A stretch of 64,000 nucleotides of DNA, taken from positions 62,001-126,000 of the forward strand of contig CALLKK010000012.1 of assembly GCA_938008435.1 (NCBI GenBank), written 5' to 3'. The translations under genes were made by a program, and so were the position numbers. The notes beneath the pieces are model-generated. The model worked only from the letters and a program-made list of their open reading frames with translations, did no database searches and was not told the DNA's origin. The DNA comes from an uncultured Steroidobacter sp. GTDB taxonomy: Bacteria; Pseudomonadota; Gammaproteobacteria; Steroidobacterales; Steroidobacteraceae. Shown piece after piece: positions 43,183 through 51,451 of the stretch; the stretch's first letter is position 1, and each line of letters opens with the position of its first letter.

Positions 43183-43590
43183 GTGGGCAAGCGGACGCAG
43201 AGGGCGAAGCAGTGCGCGGCGAATGCTGTGTCGCCGACCGAGACTGTGACGCCGCAGCTGTCGGCGGAAGAGCGCATCCTCGCGGCGGTTGCGAGGATTC
43301 CGCGCGGGCGGGTCTGTACCTACGGCGGCGTGGCGCATCTTGCCGGACTGCCGCGTCGGGCGCGGTTGGTCGGCACCGTGTTGCGCAAGACGACACGGCG
43401 CGTCCCGTGGTTTCGCGTCATCAACGCGGGCGGCACGATCTCGTTCCCGAAAGGTAGCGCTGCCTATGCCCGTCAGCGCCGGCATCTCGAAGCCGAGGGC
43501 ATCGTGTTCAGCGGCGAGCGCATCGATCTCGACAAGTACGGCTGGCCCGAGCGCGTCCGGTCGCTGGATGAGTACCTCTGGGCGTTCTAG
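43183..43590 (+). CDS. Alkyltransferase-like protein (Atl/MGMT DNA-binding domain)
   Basis: Binds O6-alkylguanine and flags it for nucleotide-excision repair; not a transferase. The MGMT-type helix-turn-helix is present (ERILAAVARIPRGRVCTYGGVAHLAG, RLVGTVLRKTTRRVPWFRVI). The MGMT active-site PCHR reads PWFR here, with Trp replacing the acceptor Cys, the hallmark of Atl proteins. GTG at 43183 is chosen for the AGAGG six bases upstream (135 residues; E. coli Atl is about 129); GTG 43228 is an alternative. Confidence 0.82.
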   Translation: MGKRTQRAKQCAANAVSPTETVTPQLSAEERILAAVARIPRGRVCTYGGVAHLAGLPRRARLVGTVLRKTTRRVPWFRVINAGGTISFPKGSAAYARQRRHLEAEGIVFSGERIDLDKYGWPERVRSLDEYLWAF

Positions 43591-43684
43591 CGCCGCCGCT
43601 GGCTCGTGCGCGTTAACCCCGTTCGGACAGGTCTCCCGTTTATTTCACACGAAGCGCTCTTGCGCGCATCGGGAGTCCATACGA

Positions 43685-45445
43685 ATGAAGACTATGTCGC
43701 ATCGGAGCTGGGTGCTCGTCGTGGCCTTGGCGCTCGGCGCCTGCGTCGTTCAGCGCGATCAAGAGCAACGAACGGCGCAAGATCCCGAGCCACGGAGCGC
43801 GGCGGCGGACGCTGCCGCGAGCGCGCAAGCCGAAAAGAAGGCGCGCCGTGCCTTGGAGCAGCAACGCGCGCACGAGCGTGTGCGTGCGCCGGCAGGCGCG
43901 CCCGTGCTGATCAGCGCGCCTGCGCCGGCGGCGGAGCTCGCGTCGTGTTGCTGGGGGCCGCCGACCATCACGGAGCGCTATCAATCCTTCGACGACAATC
44001 CCGTCAAGCTCGCGGCCGAGCAGCCGGTGTCGACGTTTTCGATCGACGTCGATACCGGCGCTTATGCGAATGTGCGCCGCTTCCTGAGCTCGGGCCGCCT
44101 GCCGCCACAGGATGCAGTGCGCGTGGAAGAGCTCATCAACTACTTCGATTACGACTACGCACCGCCCGCGACGCGCGAGGTGCCGTTCAGCGTCACGACC
44201 GATCTGGCCCGTGCGCCGTGGAACAGCGATGCCGTGTTGCTGCGCATCGGCATCAAGGGCTTTGAAGTGCCGGCGCGCGAGCGGCCGGCCGCCAATCTCG
44301 TGTTTCTCGTCGACGTGTCGGGCTCGATGAACTCGCCCGACAAGCTGCCGCTGCTCAAGAACGCATTTCGGCTGCTGACCGAGCAGCTCACCGAGCGCGA
44401 TCGCGTCGCGCTCGTCGCATACGCCGGTGCATCGGGCGTCGTGCTCGAGCCCACGCCCGGCAGCGAGAAGCACAAGATTCTCGAAGCGATCGGCCGGCTC
44501 GAAGCGGGCGGCACGACGAACGGCGCGGCGGGCATCGAGCAGGCTTATCAGCTGGCGCGTGCGGCGTTCATCGACGGCGGGATCAATCGCGTCGTGCTCG
44601 CGACCGACGGCGATTTCAACGTCGGCCTCGTCGATTTCGATGCGCTCGTCGGCATGGTCGAGCGCGAGCGCAAGTCGGGCGTGGCGCTGACGACGCTCGG
44701 CTTCGGAACCGGCAATTACAACGATCGTTTGCTCGAGCGTCTTGCGGATGCGGGCAACGGCAACTACGCGTATATCGACAATCTCACCGAGGCGCGTAAG
44801 GTGCTCGTTCAGGAGCTCTCATCGACATTGCTCACGATCGCGCACGACGTGAAGATTCAAGTGGAGTTCAATCCGGCCGAAGTGCTCGAATATCGTTTGA
44901 TCGGTTACGAGAATCGCATGCTCGCGCGCGCAGATTTCAACAACGACGGAGTCGATGCCGGAGAGATCGGCGCGGGGCATCGCGTCACGGCGCTGTACGA
45001 GATCGTTCCGGTCGGCGCCAAGGGGCGCGTCGATCCGCTGCGTTACGGCACGCGGCAGGCTGCGAGCGCGCCGCGGGGCGAGCTCGCCTATCTCAGAGTG
45101 CGCTACAAGCTGCCGGGCGAGGATGCGAGCAAGGTCATCGAGCATCCCATTCGCAGCGCGGCGGTGCCCGAAGCGGCGCAAGCGTCTGCCGATTTCTGCT
45201 TCGCCATGGGAGTGGCCGCATTCGGTCAGCTGCTGCGCGGCGGGAAGTACATGGAGCGCTTCGGCTATCGCGATGCGCAGCAGCTCGTCGAAGCCGGGCT
45301 CGCGAACGATCGCCACGGCTATCGACGCGAGCTCGTCGCGCTGATCGAGCTGGCGGCATCGCTCGCCGGCGAGCGCGTGTCGGACTCCAAGCCGTCCACG
45401 AATACGCTACAGGAGCGCGGCAACCGGCATGACGCTCGCCCCTGA
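43685..45445 (+). CDS. YfbK-like von Willebrand factor A lipoprotein
   Basis: 586 residues from the ATG at 43685 (a second ATG at 43694). Signal MSHRSWVLVVALALGAC with lipobox LGAC. A low-complexity Ala/Arg linker leads to the von Willebrand N-terminal domain (VSTFSIDVDTGAYANVRRFL), then a vWA domain with MIDAS motif DVSGSMNSPDKL, TATDG-type ATDGDFNVG, and a C-terminal DUF3520 domain. Binds a divalent cation and presumably a protein partner in the envelope. The end overlaps the sigma-factor gene by 17 bases, so the three genes to 46873 form one operon. Confidence 0.88.
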   Translation: MKTMSHRSWVLVVALALGACVVQRDQEQRTAQDPEPRSAAADAAASAQAEKKARRALEQQRAHERVRAPAGAPVLISAPAPAAELASCCWGPPTITERYQSFDDNPVKLAAEQPVSTFSIDVDTGAYANVRRFLSSGRLPPQDAVRVEELINYFDYDYAPPATREVPFSVTTDLARAPWNSDAVLLRIGIKGFEVPARERPAANLVFLVDVSGSMNSPDKLPLLKNAFRLLTEQLTERDRVALVAYAGASGVVLEPTPGSEKHKILEAIGRLEAGGTTNGAAGIEQAYQLARAAFIDGGINRVVLATDGDFNVGLVDFDALVGMVERERKSGVALTTLGFGTGNYNDRLLERLADAGNGNYAYIDNLTEARKVLVQELSSTLLTIAHDVKIQVEFNPAEVLEYRLIGYENRMLARADFNNDGVDAGEIGAGHRVTALYEIVPVGAKGRVDPLRYGTRQAASAPRGELAYLRVRYKLPGEDASKVIEHPIRSAAVPEAAQASADFCFAMGVAAFGQLLRGGKYMERFGYRDAQQLVEAGLANDRHGYRRELVALIELAASLAGERVSDSKPSTNTLQERGNRHDARP

Positions 45446-46091
45446 TTCATCGGCAGGCGCCGTCGCAGCAGCGCAGAGCGACGCTGCGCAGCGCTCGGAC
45501 GGTGCAGAGACGCTGCGCAACGTGACAGACGATGCGGCGCTCATGCTGCGCTATCGCAACGGCGATGTGAGCGCCTTCGAAATGCTGTATGCCCGCTACA
45601 AGGGGCCGCTCTATCGTTACTTGCAGCGCACGTGCAAGAGCGTCGATGTCGCCAACGATCTGTTTCAGGAAGTGTGGGGCAAGGTGATCGCAAGTCGCGA
45701 GCGTTACGAGGTGCGGGCGCAGTTCGCGACGTTCCTCTATCGCATCGCGCACAACTGCGCCGTCGATTACTTTCGCAAGGCGGCGCACGTGCATGAGCGT
45801 CAGGCGCTCGACGTTGTCGAGCTGGCAGAGGAGCTGCACGCCGCTGAGCCGCAGCCGGATGCGGTCGCGTCGCACACGCAGATCAAAGCTGCGTTCGAAC
45901 GTGCGCTCGATGCGCTGCCGCCGGAGCAGCGCGACGTGTTCGTCTTGTATGAGGAGGCGGGGCTCAGTCTCGAGCAGATCGGCAAAGTCACGGGCGTTGG
46001 GATGGAGACGGCGAAGAGCCGCTTGCGTTATGCGGTGACGAAGTTGCGAGCCGCGCTCGTTCATCATCAACCCGAGGGGGCGCGATCGTGA
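45429..46091 (+). CDS. ECF-type RNA polymerase sigma factor
   Basis: 220 residues. Region 2 about residues 47-115 (FEMLYARYKGPLYRYLQRTCKSVDVANDLFQEVWGKVI is the core; then FLYRIAHNCAVDYFRK) and region 4 about 152-205 (LDALPPEQRDVFVLYEEAGLSLEQIGKVTGVGMETAKSRLRYA). No region 3. Overlaps yfbK by 17 bases and the next gene by four, so it is coupled to both. It presumably controls its own operon; the target promoter is not visible. Confidence 0.9.
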   Translation: MTLAPDSSAGAVAAAQSDAAQRSDGAETLRNVTDDAALMLRYRNGDVSAFEMLYARYKGPLYRYLQRTCKSVDVANDLFQEVWGKVIASRERYEVRAQFATFLYRIAHNCAVDYFRKAAHVHERQALDVVELAEELHAAEPQPDAVASHTQIKAAFERALDALPPEQRDVFVLYEEAGLSLEQIGKVTGVGMETAKSRLRYAVTKLRAALVHHQPEGARS

Positions 46092-46873
46092 ACGGCGAAC
46101 CTGACGAGATCGAATTCGAGCGGTACTTGGCAGGCGATTCGCTCGTGTCGCGCCGCTATCGCGAGCTCGACGCGCGGGAAGTGCCGCCGGAAATCGATCG
46201 TGCGATCCTGGCGCGCGCGGCCGAAGCGGTCCACCCCGTCAAGCAGCGGCACCTGAAGCGTTGGGGCGTGCCGATCGCGCTTGCCGCATCGCTCGTGCTG
46301 GTGGTGTCGATTGCAATCGAAGGCATACGGCACGAGGCAACCACTGCCAGCGCTCCCGCGCCATCGAGCAGCATGCACGAGTGGCCTGTACCGGCTGTAG
46401 TGGATCGAGAATCCGTTGCGCCGGTCGATGAGGCCAAGGTTGCACAGGATGGTCCGCTTGCGCTCGATCCGCCTGCGCCGCGGGCCGCTGAACCTCGGAC
46501 TGCGGAACCGCCGTCGACGCTGCGTGCTGCGCCTGCGCGCCCACCGGTGCGCCGTGCCGAGCCGCAGCCGCAAGCGGCCGAGCAAGCCATGGCCTACGAG
46601 CCTGCGCTGCCGGCCGCGCCACCGCCGGCAGCGGTGGCCGCTCCAGCACCGCAGCTGAGCGAACGAGCGGCATCGGCTCGCGCCCGCGAGGAGGTAGGTG
46701 AGCCGCAGTTGGTGAGCGCCGTCGAGCGAGATCCCGCCGAGTGGCTGGCGGAAATCAGAAAGCTGCGCGAGGCGGGTCGTAACGAGGATGCAGATCGCGA
46801 GTGGCACGATTTCCGCGAGATGTTTCCGCGCTACGAGGTGGCGCCGGACGATCCGGCGCGACCGTCAAGCTGA
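46088..46873 (+). CDS. Single-pass membrane protein, candidate anti-sigma factor
   Basis: 261 residues. A short charged cytoplasmic N-terminus (FERYLAGDSLVSRRYRELDA), one membrane helix at about 60-78 (GVPIALAASLVLVVSIAI), a long Pro/Ala-rich periplasmic linker and a C-terminal helical domain (EWLAEIRKLREAGRNEDADREWHDFREMFP). The N-terminus lacks the zinc HxxxCxxC of ZAS anti-sigma factors. The assignment rests on the four-base overlap with the ECF sigma gene and on topology. Converges on and overlaps the kinase gene by nine bases. Confidence 0.7.
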   Translation: MNGEPDEIEFERYLAGDSLVSRRYRELDAREVPPEIDRAILARAAEAVHPVKQRHLKRWGVPIALAASLVLVVSIAIEGIRHEATTASAPAPSSSMHEWPVPAVVDRESVAPVDEAKVAQDGPLALDPPAPRAAEPRTAEPPSTLRAAPARPPVRRAEPQPQAAEQAMAYEPALPAAPPPAAVAAPAPQLSERAASARAREEVGEPQLVSAVERDPAEWLAEIRKLREAGRNEDADREWHDFREMFPRYEVAPDDPARPSS

Positions 46874-48151
46874 GTGCGCGATGCGCGGCAGAAACATGCG
46901 GATCGCCGTGCCCTTGTTCGGCTCGCTCTCGATCGTCAAGCGACCGCCGCTGCGCGCAACGATCTGCTGCACGATGACGAGGCCGAGGCCCGTGCCGCGT
47001 TCGCCTTTCGTCGTGAAGAACGGCCGCATCGCATTCGCGCAGGTGTCGCGATCCATGCCTCGACCCGTGTCGATCACGGCGATGGTGACATACGGCGTTT
47101 GCTCGCCTTCGTCGTCCTCGATTTGAGTTTCGCCGACCTCGATCGCGAGCTCGCCGCCGTCGGGCATCGCATCGCGGGCGTTCAGCACCAGATTCAGGAG
47201 CGCGCGTTCGAGCTGGGTGGGATCCATGAAGATCCGGCTCGAGGTCTGGTCGAGGCGCAGATCGAGCTGAATGTTCTTGCCGATCAGCGCCGTGAACATG
47301 CGTGCGAGATTCGTGATCAAGGCCGCCGGATCGAGCACGCGCGGTGCGGCAGGATCGTCCTTGCCGAAGCTCATTACTTGGCTCGCGAGCTTCTGTCCGC
47401 GCTCGAGCGCTTCGATCACGCGCTGAGCGTATTGATCGGCTTGCTGCGGCAACTCCGGGACGCGGCGGATGAGCTCCGCGAAGCCGAGCGCGGCGCCGAT
47501 GATGCCGCGGAAATCATGCGCGACGCCGGCTGCCATGCGGCCCACCGCTTCCATGCGATGCAGCTCCATCAAATGCCGCTGATAGGCGGCGAGCGCCGTA
47601 CGCGTGTGCTGCCGCTCGTACTCGGCGTAGAGCCGCGCGATGTTGTCGGCCACCGCGCCTGCGAACGCGCATTCCGCGTCGGTCCAGGTGCGGGGCGGGC
47701 CGATGTGCTCGTGGCAGACGACGCCGACCAGATTGCCCTCCAGGTAGATCGGCGCATCGAGCATCGAAGTGATTCCGAGCGGCTCCAGGTAAGCCGCGCT
47801 GAGCTCGGCCGTGACGTCCGAGCTCAGCGCGTCGTTGGCCACGACCGCGCGTCGCTCGCCCATCGCGTCAAAGTAGGCGGGGAAGTCCTGCCGCCGTAGC
47901 ACGGCGCCTTGAAACAGCTGATGATTGGAACGCTGCCACAGATGGCGGCAGCGCAACGCGCGACCCTCGTCGATCAGCGTCCAGCAACCCACGCGCTCGA
48001 CGCGCAGGGCGCGGGCGGCGGTTTCGGCCAGTTGGACCCACGCATCGCGCAGCGTCTGGCCGTCGCGGATATGCAAACGGGCAAGCTCCAGCCGGGCGCT
48101 CTCCAGCGCGGCCGACTGTTCGTCGTGCGGTCCAATGTTTCGCTGGGCCAT
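46865..48151 (-). CDS. Soluble GAF-domain histidine kinase
   Basis: 428 residues, no membrane helix. GAF domain about 25-175 (RVGCWTLIDEGRALRC, SMLDAPIYLEGNLVGVVCHEH). HisKA with His212 in GVAHDFRGIIGAALGFAELIRR (Arg replaces the usual Asn). ATPase domain: LLNLVLNARDAMPDGG, VIDTGRGMD, FFTTKGERGTGLGLVIVQQ. GAF ligand unknown. No response regulator is adjacent and no receiver is fused, so it is an orphan. Confidence 0.9.
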   Translation of the reverse strand: MAQRNIGPHDEQSAALESARLELARLHIRDGQTLRDAWVQLAETAARALRVERVGCWTLIDEGRALRCRHLWQRSNHQLFQGAVLRRQDFPAYFDAMGERRAVVANDALSSDVTAELSAAYLEPLGITSMLDAPIYLEGNLVGVVCHEHIGPPRTWTDAECAFAGAVADNIARLYAEYERQHTRTALAAYQRHLMELHRMEAVGRMAAGVAHDFRGIIGAALGFAELIRRVPELPQQADQYAQRVIEALERGQKLASQVMSFGKDDPAAPRVLDPAALITNLARMFTALIGKNIQLDLRLDQTSSRIFMDPTQLERALLNLVLNARDAMPDGGELAIEVGETQIEDDEGEQTPYVTIAVIDTGRGMDRDTCANAMRPFFTTKGERGTGLGLVIVQQIVARSGGRLTIESEPNKGTAIRMFLPRIAHSA

Positions 48152-48358
48152 ATGACCCTCTCCGCTCCTTCGTGCTGATTCGCGTCGTGCGTCAGATCTG
48201 TCACTCTACGCTGCTCGATTCCGGGCGGCTATAGAGGGACACCAACGGCCTATCGGGTAGGCATTCCGGGGTGTTGCCGCCCGGTATCGACAGGCAAATG
48301 CCTCGGGTAAGAGGGTGCGGCTAGAATACGCGCCCCCCGTGCTTGAACCCTCCTGTCC

Positions 48359-48856
48359 ATGGAAAAAGCGATCGAACGTCTCTTGTTCGCGAGCCGCTGG
48401 CTGCTCGCCCCGATCTATCTCGGCATGTCCCTGGCGCTGGTGGCGCTCGGCATCAAGTTCTTCATGGAGCTGTTCCACTTGCTCGGCCATGTGGTCGAGA
48501 TGAAGGAATCCGATCTCGTGCTCGTGCTGCTGGCGCTCGTGGACATGGTGCTGGTCGGCAGCCTCATCATCATGGTGATGTTCTCCGGGTACGAGAACTT
48601 CGTTTCGCGCCTCGATGTGGAGGAAAGCGGCGAGACGCTCGGCTGGCTCGGCAAGCTCGACGCCAATTCGCTCAAGCTCAAGGTCGCCTCATCGATCGTC
48701 GCGATCTCATCAATTCATCTCTTGCGTGCCTTCATGAACGTCCCCGGGCACGAGAGCGGCTCGCTTCTCTGGTACGTCATCATCCATCTGACGTTCGTCG
48801 TTTCGGCGGTGATGATGGGCGTGCTCGACCGGCTGTCGGCGCACGGCAAGAAGTAG
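48359..48856 (+). CDS. UPF0114 family membrane protein
   Basis: 165 residues matching the YqhA-type UPF0114 family (TIGR00645-like). Starts MEKAIERLLFASRWLLAPIYLGMS, then three further membrane helices (MVLVGSLIIMVMFSGYENFVSR is characteristic). Inner membrane; function unknown. ATG at 48359; a TAGAAT -10-like sequence lies at 48322. The gap 48152-48358, divergent from the kinase, shows nothing else. Confidence 0.9.
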   Translation: MEKAIERLLFASRWLLAPIYLGMSLALVALGIKFFMELFHLLGHVVEMKESDLVLVLLALVDMVLVGSLIIMVMFSGYENFVSRLDVEESGETLGWLGKLDANSLKLKVASSIVAISSIHLLRAFMNVPGHESGSLLWYVIIHLTFVVSAVMMGVLDRLSAHGKK

Positions 48857-48862
48857 AAAAAG

Positions 48863-48892
48863 GACGAAGGTCGAGCTGCCTCGACCTTCGTC
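48863..48892 (-). terminator. Intrinsic terminator of msrB, shared with UPF0114 gene
   Basis: Perfect 13-base arms GACGAAGGTCGAG and CTCGACCTTCGTC, four-base loop. On the plus strand five A's immediately precede it, so transcripts from the minus strand (trx-msrB) end in the hairpin plus a U-tract. It can also act on the UPF0114 transcript as a stem without U's. Confidence 0.8.
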
Positions 48893-48904
48893 GCGCGCAT
48901 CGCG

Positions 48905-49357
48905 TCAGGCTTGCGGGACGAACCGCAGCGAGACCGAATTCAAGCAATAGCGCTTATAGGTCGGCGGCGGGCCGTCGTCGAAGACGTGGCCCAGATGTCC
49001 GTCGCAGCGTTGGCAGCGAATCTCTGTGCGGATCATGCCGTGGCTCTCGTCGAGCAGCTCGCGGATGTGATCCGGATCGAAGGGCTCGTAGAAGCTCGGC
49101 CAGCCGGTGCCGGATTCGAATTTCGCGTCGGCGCGAAAGAGCGGCAGATCGCAGAGCCGGCAGTGATACACGCCGGCTTGCTTGTTGTGCAGCAAGCTGC
49201 CGCAGAACGGCGGCTCGGTGCCTTGATGCAGGATGACGCGCCGCTCTTCCGGCGTGAGATCCGCGGCGAGCCGGGCGCGCTCGCTCTCATCGAGCGGACG
49301 CAGGTCGTAGCCGCTCGCGGACCGTTCAGGGACCGACTTTCGTAGCCTCGATGACAT
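48905..49357 (-). CDS. msrB: Peptide-methionine (R)-S-oxide reductase
   Basis: Repairs oxidised methionine. 150 residues. Structural zinc Cys66/Cys69 and Cys115/Cys118 (HCRLCDLPLF, CQRCDGHLGHVFDDGP) and the catalytic Cys138 in RYCLNSVSLRF. ATG at 49357 lies inside the end of the thioredoxin gene: the two overlap by 32 bases in different frames. Thioredoxin is the usual reductant of MsrB, so the overlap couples enzyme and electron donor. Confidence 0.95.
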   Translation of the reverse strand: MSSRLRKSVPERSASGYDLRPLDESERARLAADLTPEERRVILHQGTEPPFCGSLLHNKQAGVYHCRLCDLPLFRADAKFESGTGWPSFYEPFDPDHIRELLDESHGMIRTEIRCQRCDGHLGHVFDDGPPPTYKRYCLNSVSLRFVPQA

Positions 49358-49685
49358 CTGCTGCTCCCGTGGCGGCCGCACGCAACGCCTCGCGCAGCAC
49401 GCCTTCTTGCGTAAGCCCTCTGAAGCGACTGACGAGCTCGCCGCCGCGAAACAGCAACAGCGTCGGGATCGAGGTGATGCCGAAGCGCGCCGCAAGCTGC
49501 TCGTTGTCGTCGACGTTGACCTTGAAAACACGATACGCGTCCGCTGCATCCGATGCGAGCCTTTCCAGGATCGGCAGCTGGACGCGGCAAGGGCCGCACC
49601 ACGGCGCCCAGAAATCCACGAGCACGGGTCGGTCGGTTGCTTGGAGCGCGGCATCGAAGCTGCGCGTATCGAGCTCGGTAATCAC
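49326..49685 (-). CDS. Thioredoxin
   Basis: 119 residues, one thioredoxin domain: VLVDFWAPWCGPCRVQLPILERLA with redox pair Cys30/Cys33, and cis-Pro loop ITSIPTLLLF. Slightly longer than TrxA, with a C-terminal tail overlapping msrB. It forms a two-gene operon with msrB and presumably supplies its electrons. Confidence 0.93.
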   Translation of the reverse strand: MITELDTRSFDAALQATDRPVLVDFWAPWCGPCRVQLPILERLASDAADAYRVFKVNVDDNEQLAARFGITSIPTLLLFRGGELVSRFRGLTQEGVLREALRAAATGAADVIEATKVGP

Positions 49686-49860
49686 AACTGCTCCTTGCCG
49701 GTTCGTCCGGCCTTGGCTCGAGACACCCGGCCCAGCGCCGGAGATGCAGTTATGGACCCGTCGGAGTGCGAATCAATCGCACGCGCGTGCATCAAGACAC
49801 TCTTGTCGTGGATTCACGGATCGGCGCTGACGGATTGCGTTCCCGGACGTGGGAAGCGCG

Positions 49861-51321
49861 CTATTGCCTCAGTTCCTTGCCCAGCTTGCTGTGCCGGTAC
49901 CCGTACGCCGCATAGATGAGGACGCCGAGCGCCGTCCAGATGCCGAGGCGCCACCATGTGTCGCCGGGCAGGAAGTAGGTCAAACCGAAGCACACGAACG
50001 CGCCGAGCGAGCAGGTGAGAGGCGCAAGCGGCACGCGGAAGGGACGCGGAGCGTCAGGGCGCGTGCCGCGCAGGATGAGCACGCCGATACAGACGACGCC
50101 GAACGCGAGCAGGATGCCGATCGAGATCAGCTCGCCGAGCACGTCGAGCGGAAAGAGGCCGGCGATCGCCGCTGCAGGGATCACCGTGAACAAGGTGGCG
50201 ATGTGGGGCGTGCGATATTTTGGATGGACCTTGCGCATGGCAGGCGGCAGCAGGCCGTCTTCGCTCATCGCGAGGAACACGCGCGGTTGGCCGAGCAACG
50301 ACATCAGGATGACCGAAGTCATGCCGACGATCGCACCGAGCTTGACGAGCCCGCCGAGCCACGCAATCTCGGGATGCGCATCGAGCGCAGCGGCCACAGG
50401 CGCCGCTACGCCGAGCGCGGTGTACGGCACCATGCCGGTCATGACCGCCGCCATGGCCACGTACAGGATCGTCGAGATGCCGAGCCCTGCGAGCACGCCG
50501 AGCGGCACGTCGCGCTGCGGATTGCGCGTTTCGCGCGCCGTGGTGCAGGCGGTGTCGAAGCCGATGTACGAGAAGAAGATGATGACGGCGCCCTGGAACA
50601 CGCCGCTCCAGCCGAACTCGCCGAACGTGCCGGTGTTCGGCGGGATGTAGGGCGTCCAGTTGGCGGTGTCGACGAACGCGAGCCCGACGCCGATGAAGAG
50701 CACGATCACCGCGACTTTGACGACGACCATCGCGGTGTTCGCTGCAGACGATTCGCGCACGCCGAGGTAGCAGATGGCGCCGAGCACGAGCACGATCAAG
50801 ACCGCGGGCAGATTGACGATCGCGCCGGTGGCTCCCAATGCGCCGTCCTCGCCCTTGCCGAACGGGGCGTTGATGAGTGCAGCGGGCAGCTGCACGCCCC
50901 AGCCTTCGAGCACGTTGACGACATAGCCGGACCATCCGACGGCGACCGCCGAGGCCGACATCAGATATTCGAGCATCAGGTTCCAGCCGATGAGCCACGC
51001 GAGCGCTTCGCCGAGCGTTGCGTATGTGTAGGTATAAGCGCTGCCCGACACCGGGATCATCGCTGCAAACTCGGCGTAGCAGAGCGCGGCCAGCGCGCAG
51101 CAGAACGCGGCGATCAAGAAGGCGAGGGTGAGCGCAGGGCCGGAATGCTGTGCGGCGACGACGCCGGTCAGCACGAAGATGCCCGTGCCGATCGTCGAGC
51201 CGAGCCCGATCGCAGTCAGCGAGCGAGCGGTGAGCACCCGCTTGAGCGCAGGCGCGTTCTGTAGATCGCGGGTAATGGCCTCCACCGAGCGAACGGCGAC
51301 GAGCCGGTTCAGCAAGCGCAT
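49861..51321 (-). CDS. APC-family amino-acid permease (cationic amino-acid type)
   Basis: 486 residues with about 12-13 membrane helices. TAIGLGSTIGTGIFVLTGVV is the conserved substrate-binding helix 1, SYIGFDTACTTARETRNPQRDVP the helix 6 and loop signature, and PVSGSAYTYTYATLGE helix 3. Resembles the YhdG/CAT group, so arginine, lysine or ornithine are candidates, but specificity is not certain. Divergent from the phosphatase fusion gene. The gap 49686-49860 to thioredoxin holds nothing recognisable. Confidence 0.87.
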   Translation of the reverse strand: MRLLNRLVAVRSVEAITRDLQNAPALKRVLTARSLTAIGLGSTIGTGIFVLTGVVAAQHSGPALTLAFLIAAFCCALAALCYAEFAAMIPVSGSAYTYTYATLGEALAWLIGWNLMLEYLMSASAVAVGWSGYVVNVLEGWGVQLPAALINAPFGKGEDGALGATGAIVNLPAVLIVLVLGAICYLGVRESSAANTAMVVVKVAVIVLFIGVGLAFVDTANWTPYIPPNTGTFGEFGWSGVFQGAVIIFFSYIGFDTACTTARETRNPQRDVPLGVLAGLGISTILYVAMAAVMTGMVPYTALGVAAPVAAALDAHPEIAWLGGLVKLGAIVGMTSVILMSLLGQPRVFLAMSEDGLLPPAMRKVHPKYRTPHIATLFTVIPAAAIAGLFPLDVLGELISIGILLAFGVVCIGVLILRGTRPDAPRPFRVPLAPLTCSLGAFVCFGLTYFLPGDTWWRLGIWTALGVLIYAAYGYRHSKLGKELRQ

Positions 51322-51451
51322 CGAAACCTCGTCGGCTGTTGAATCCTTGAATTCGAGTTGGGCAGCGACTCGACGAGCCTACAGCGTCGCGCTGCAAGTG
51401 ACTACTGGGCAGCGGTGGAAGACCGTGCCTCGGCGGTGCGACCGATACCGT

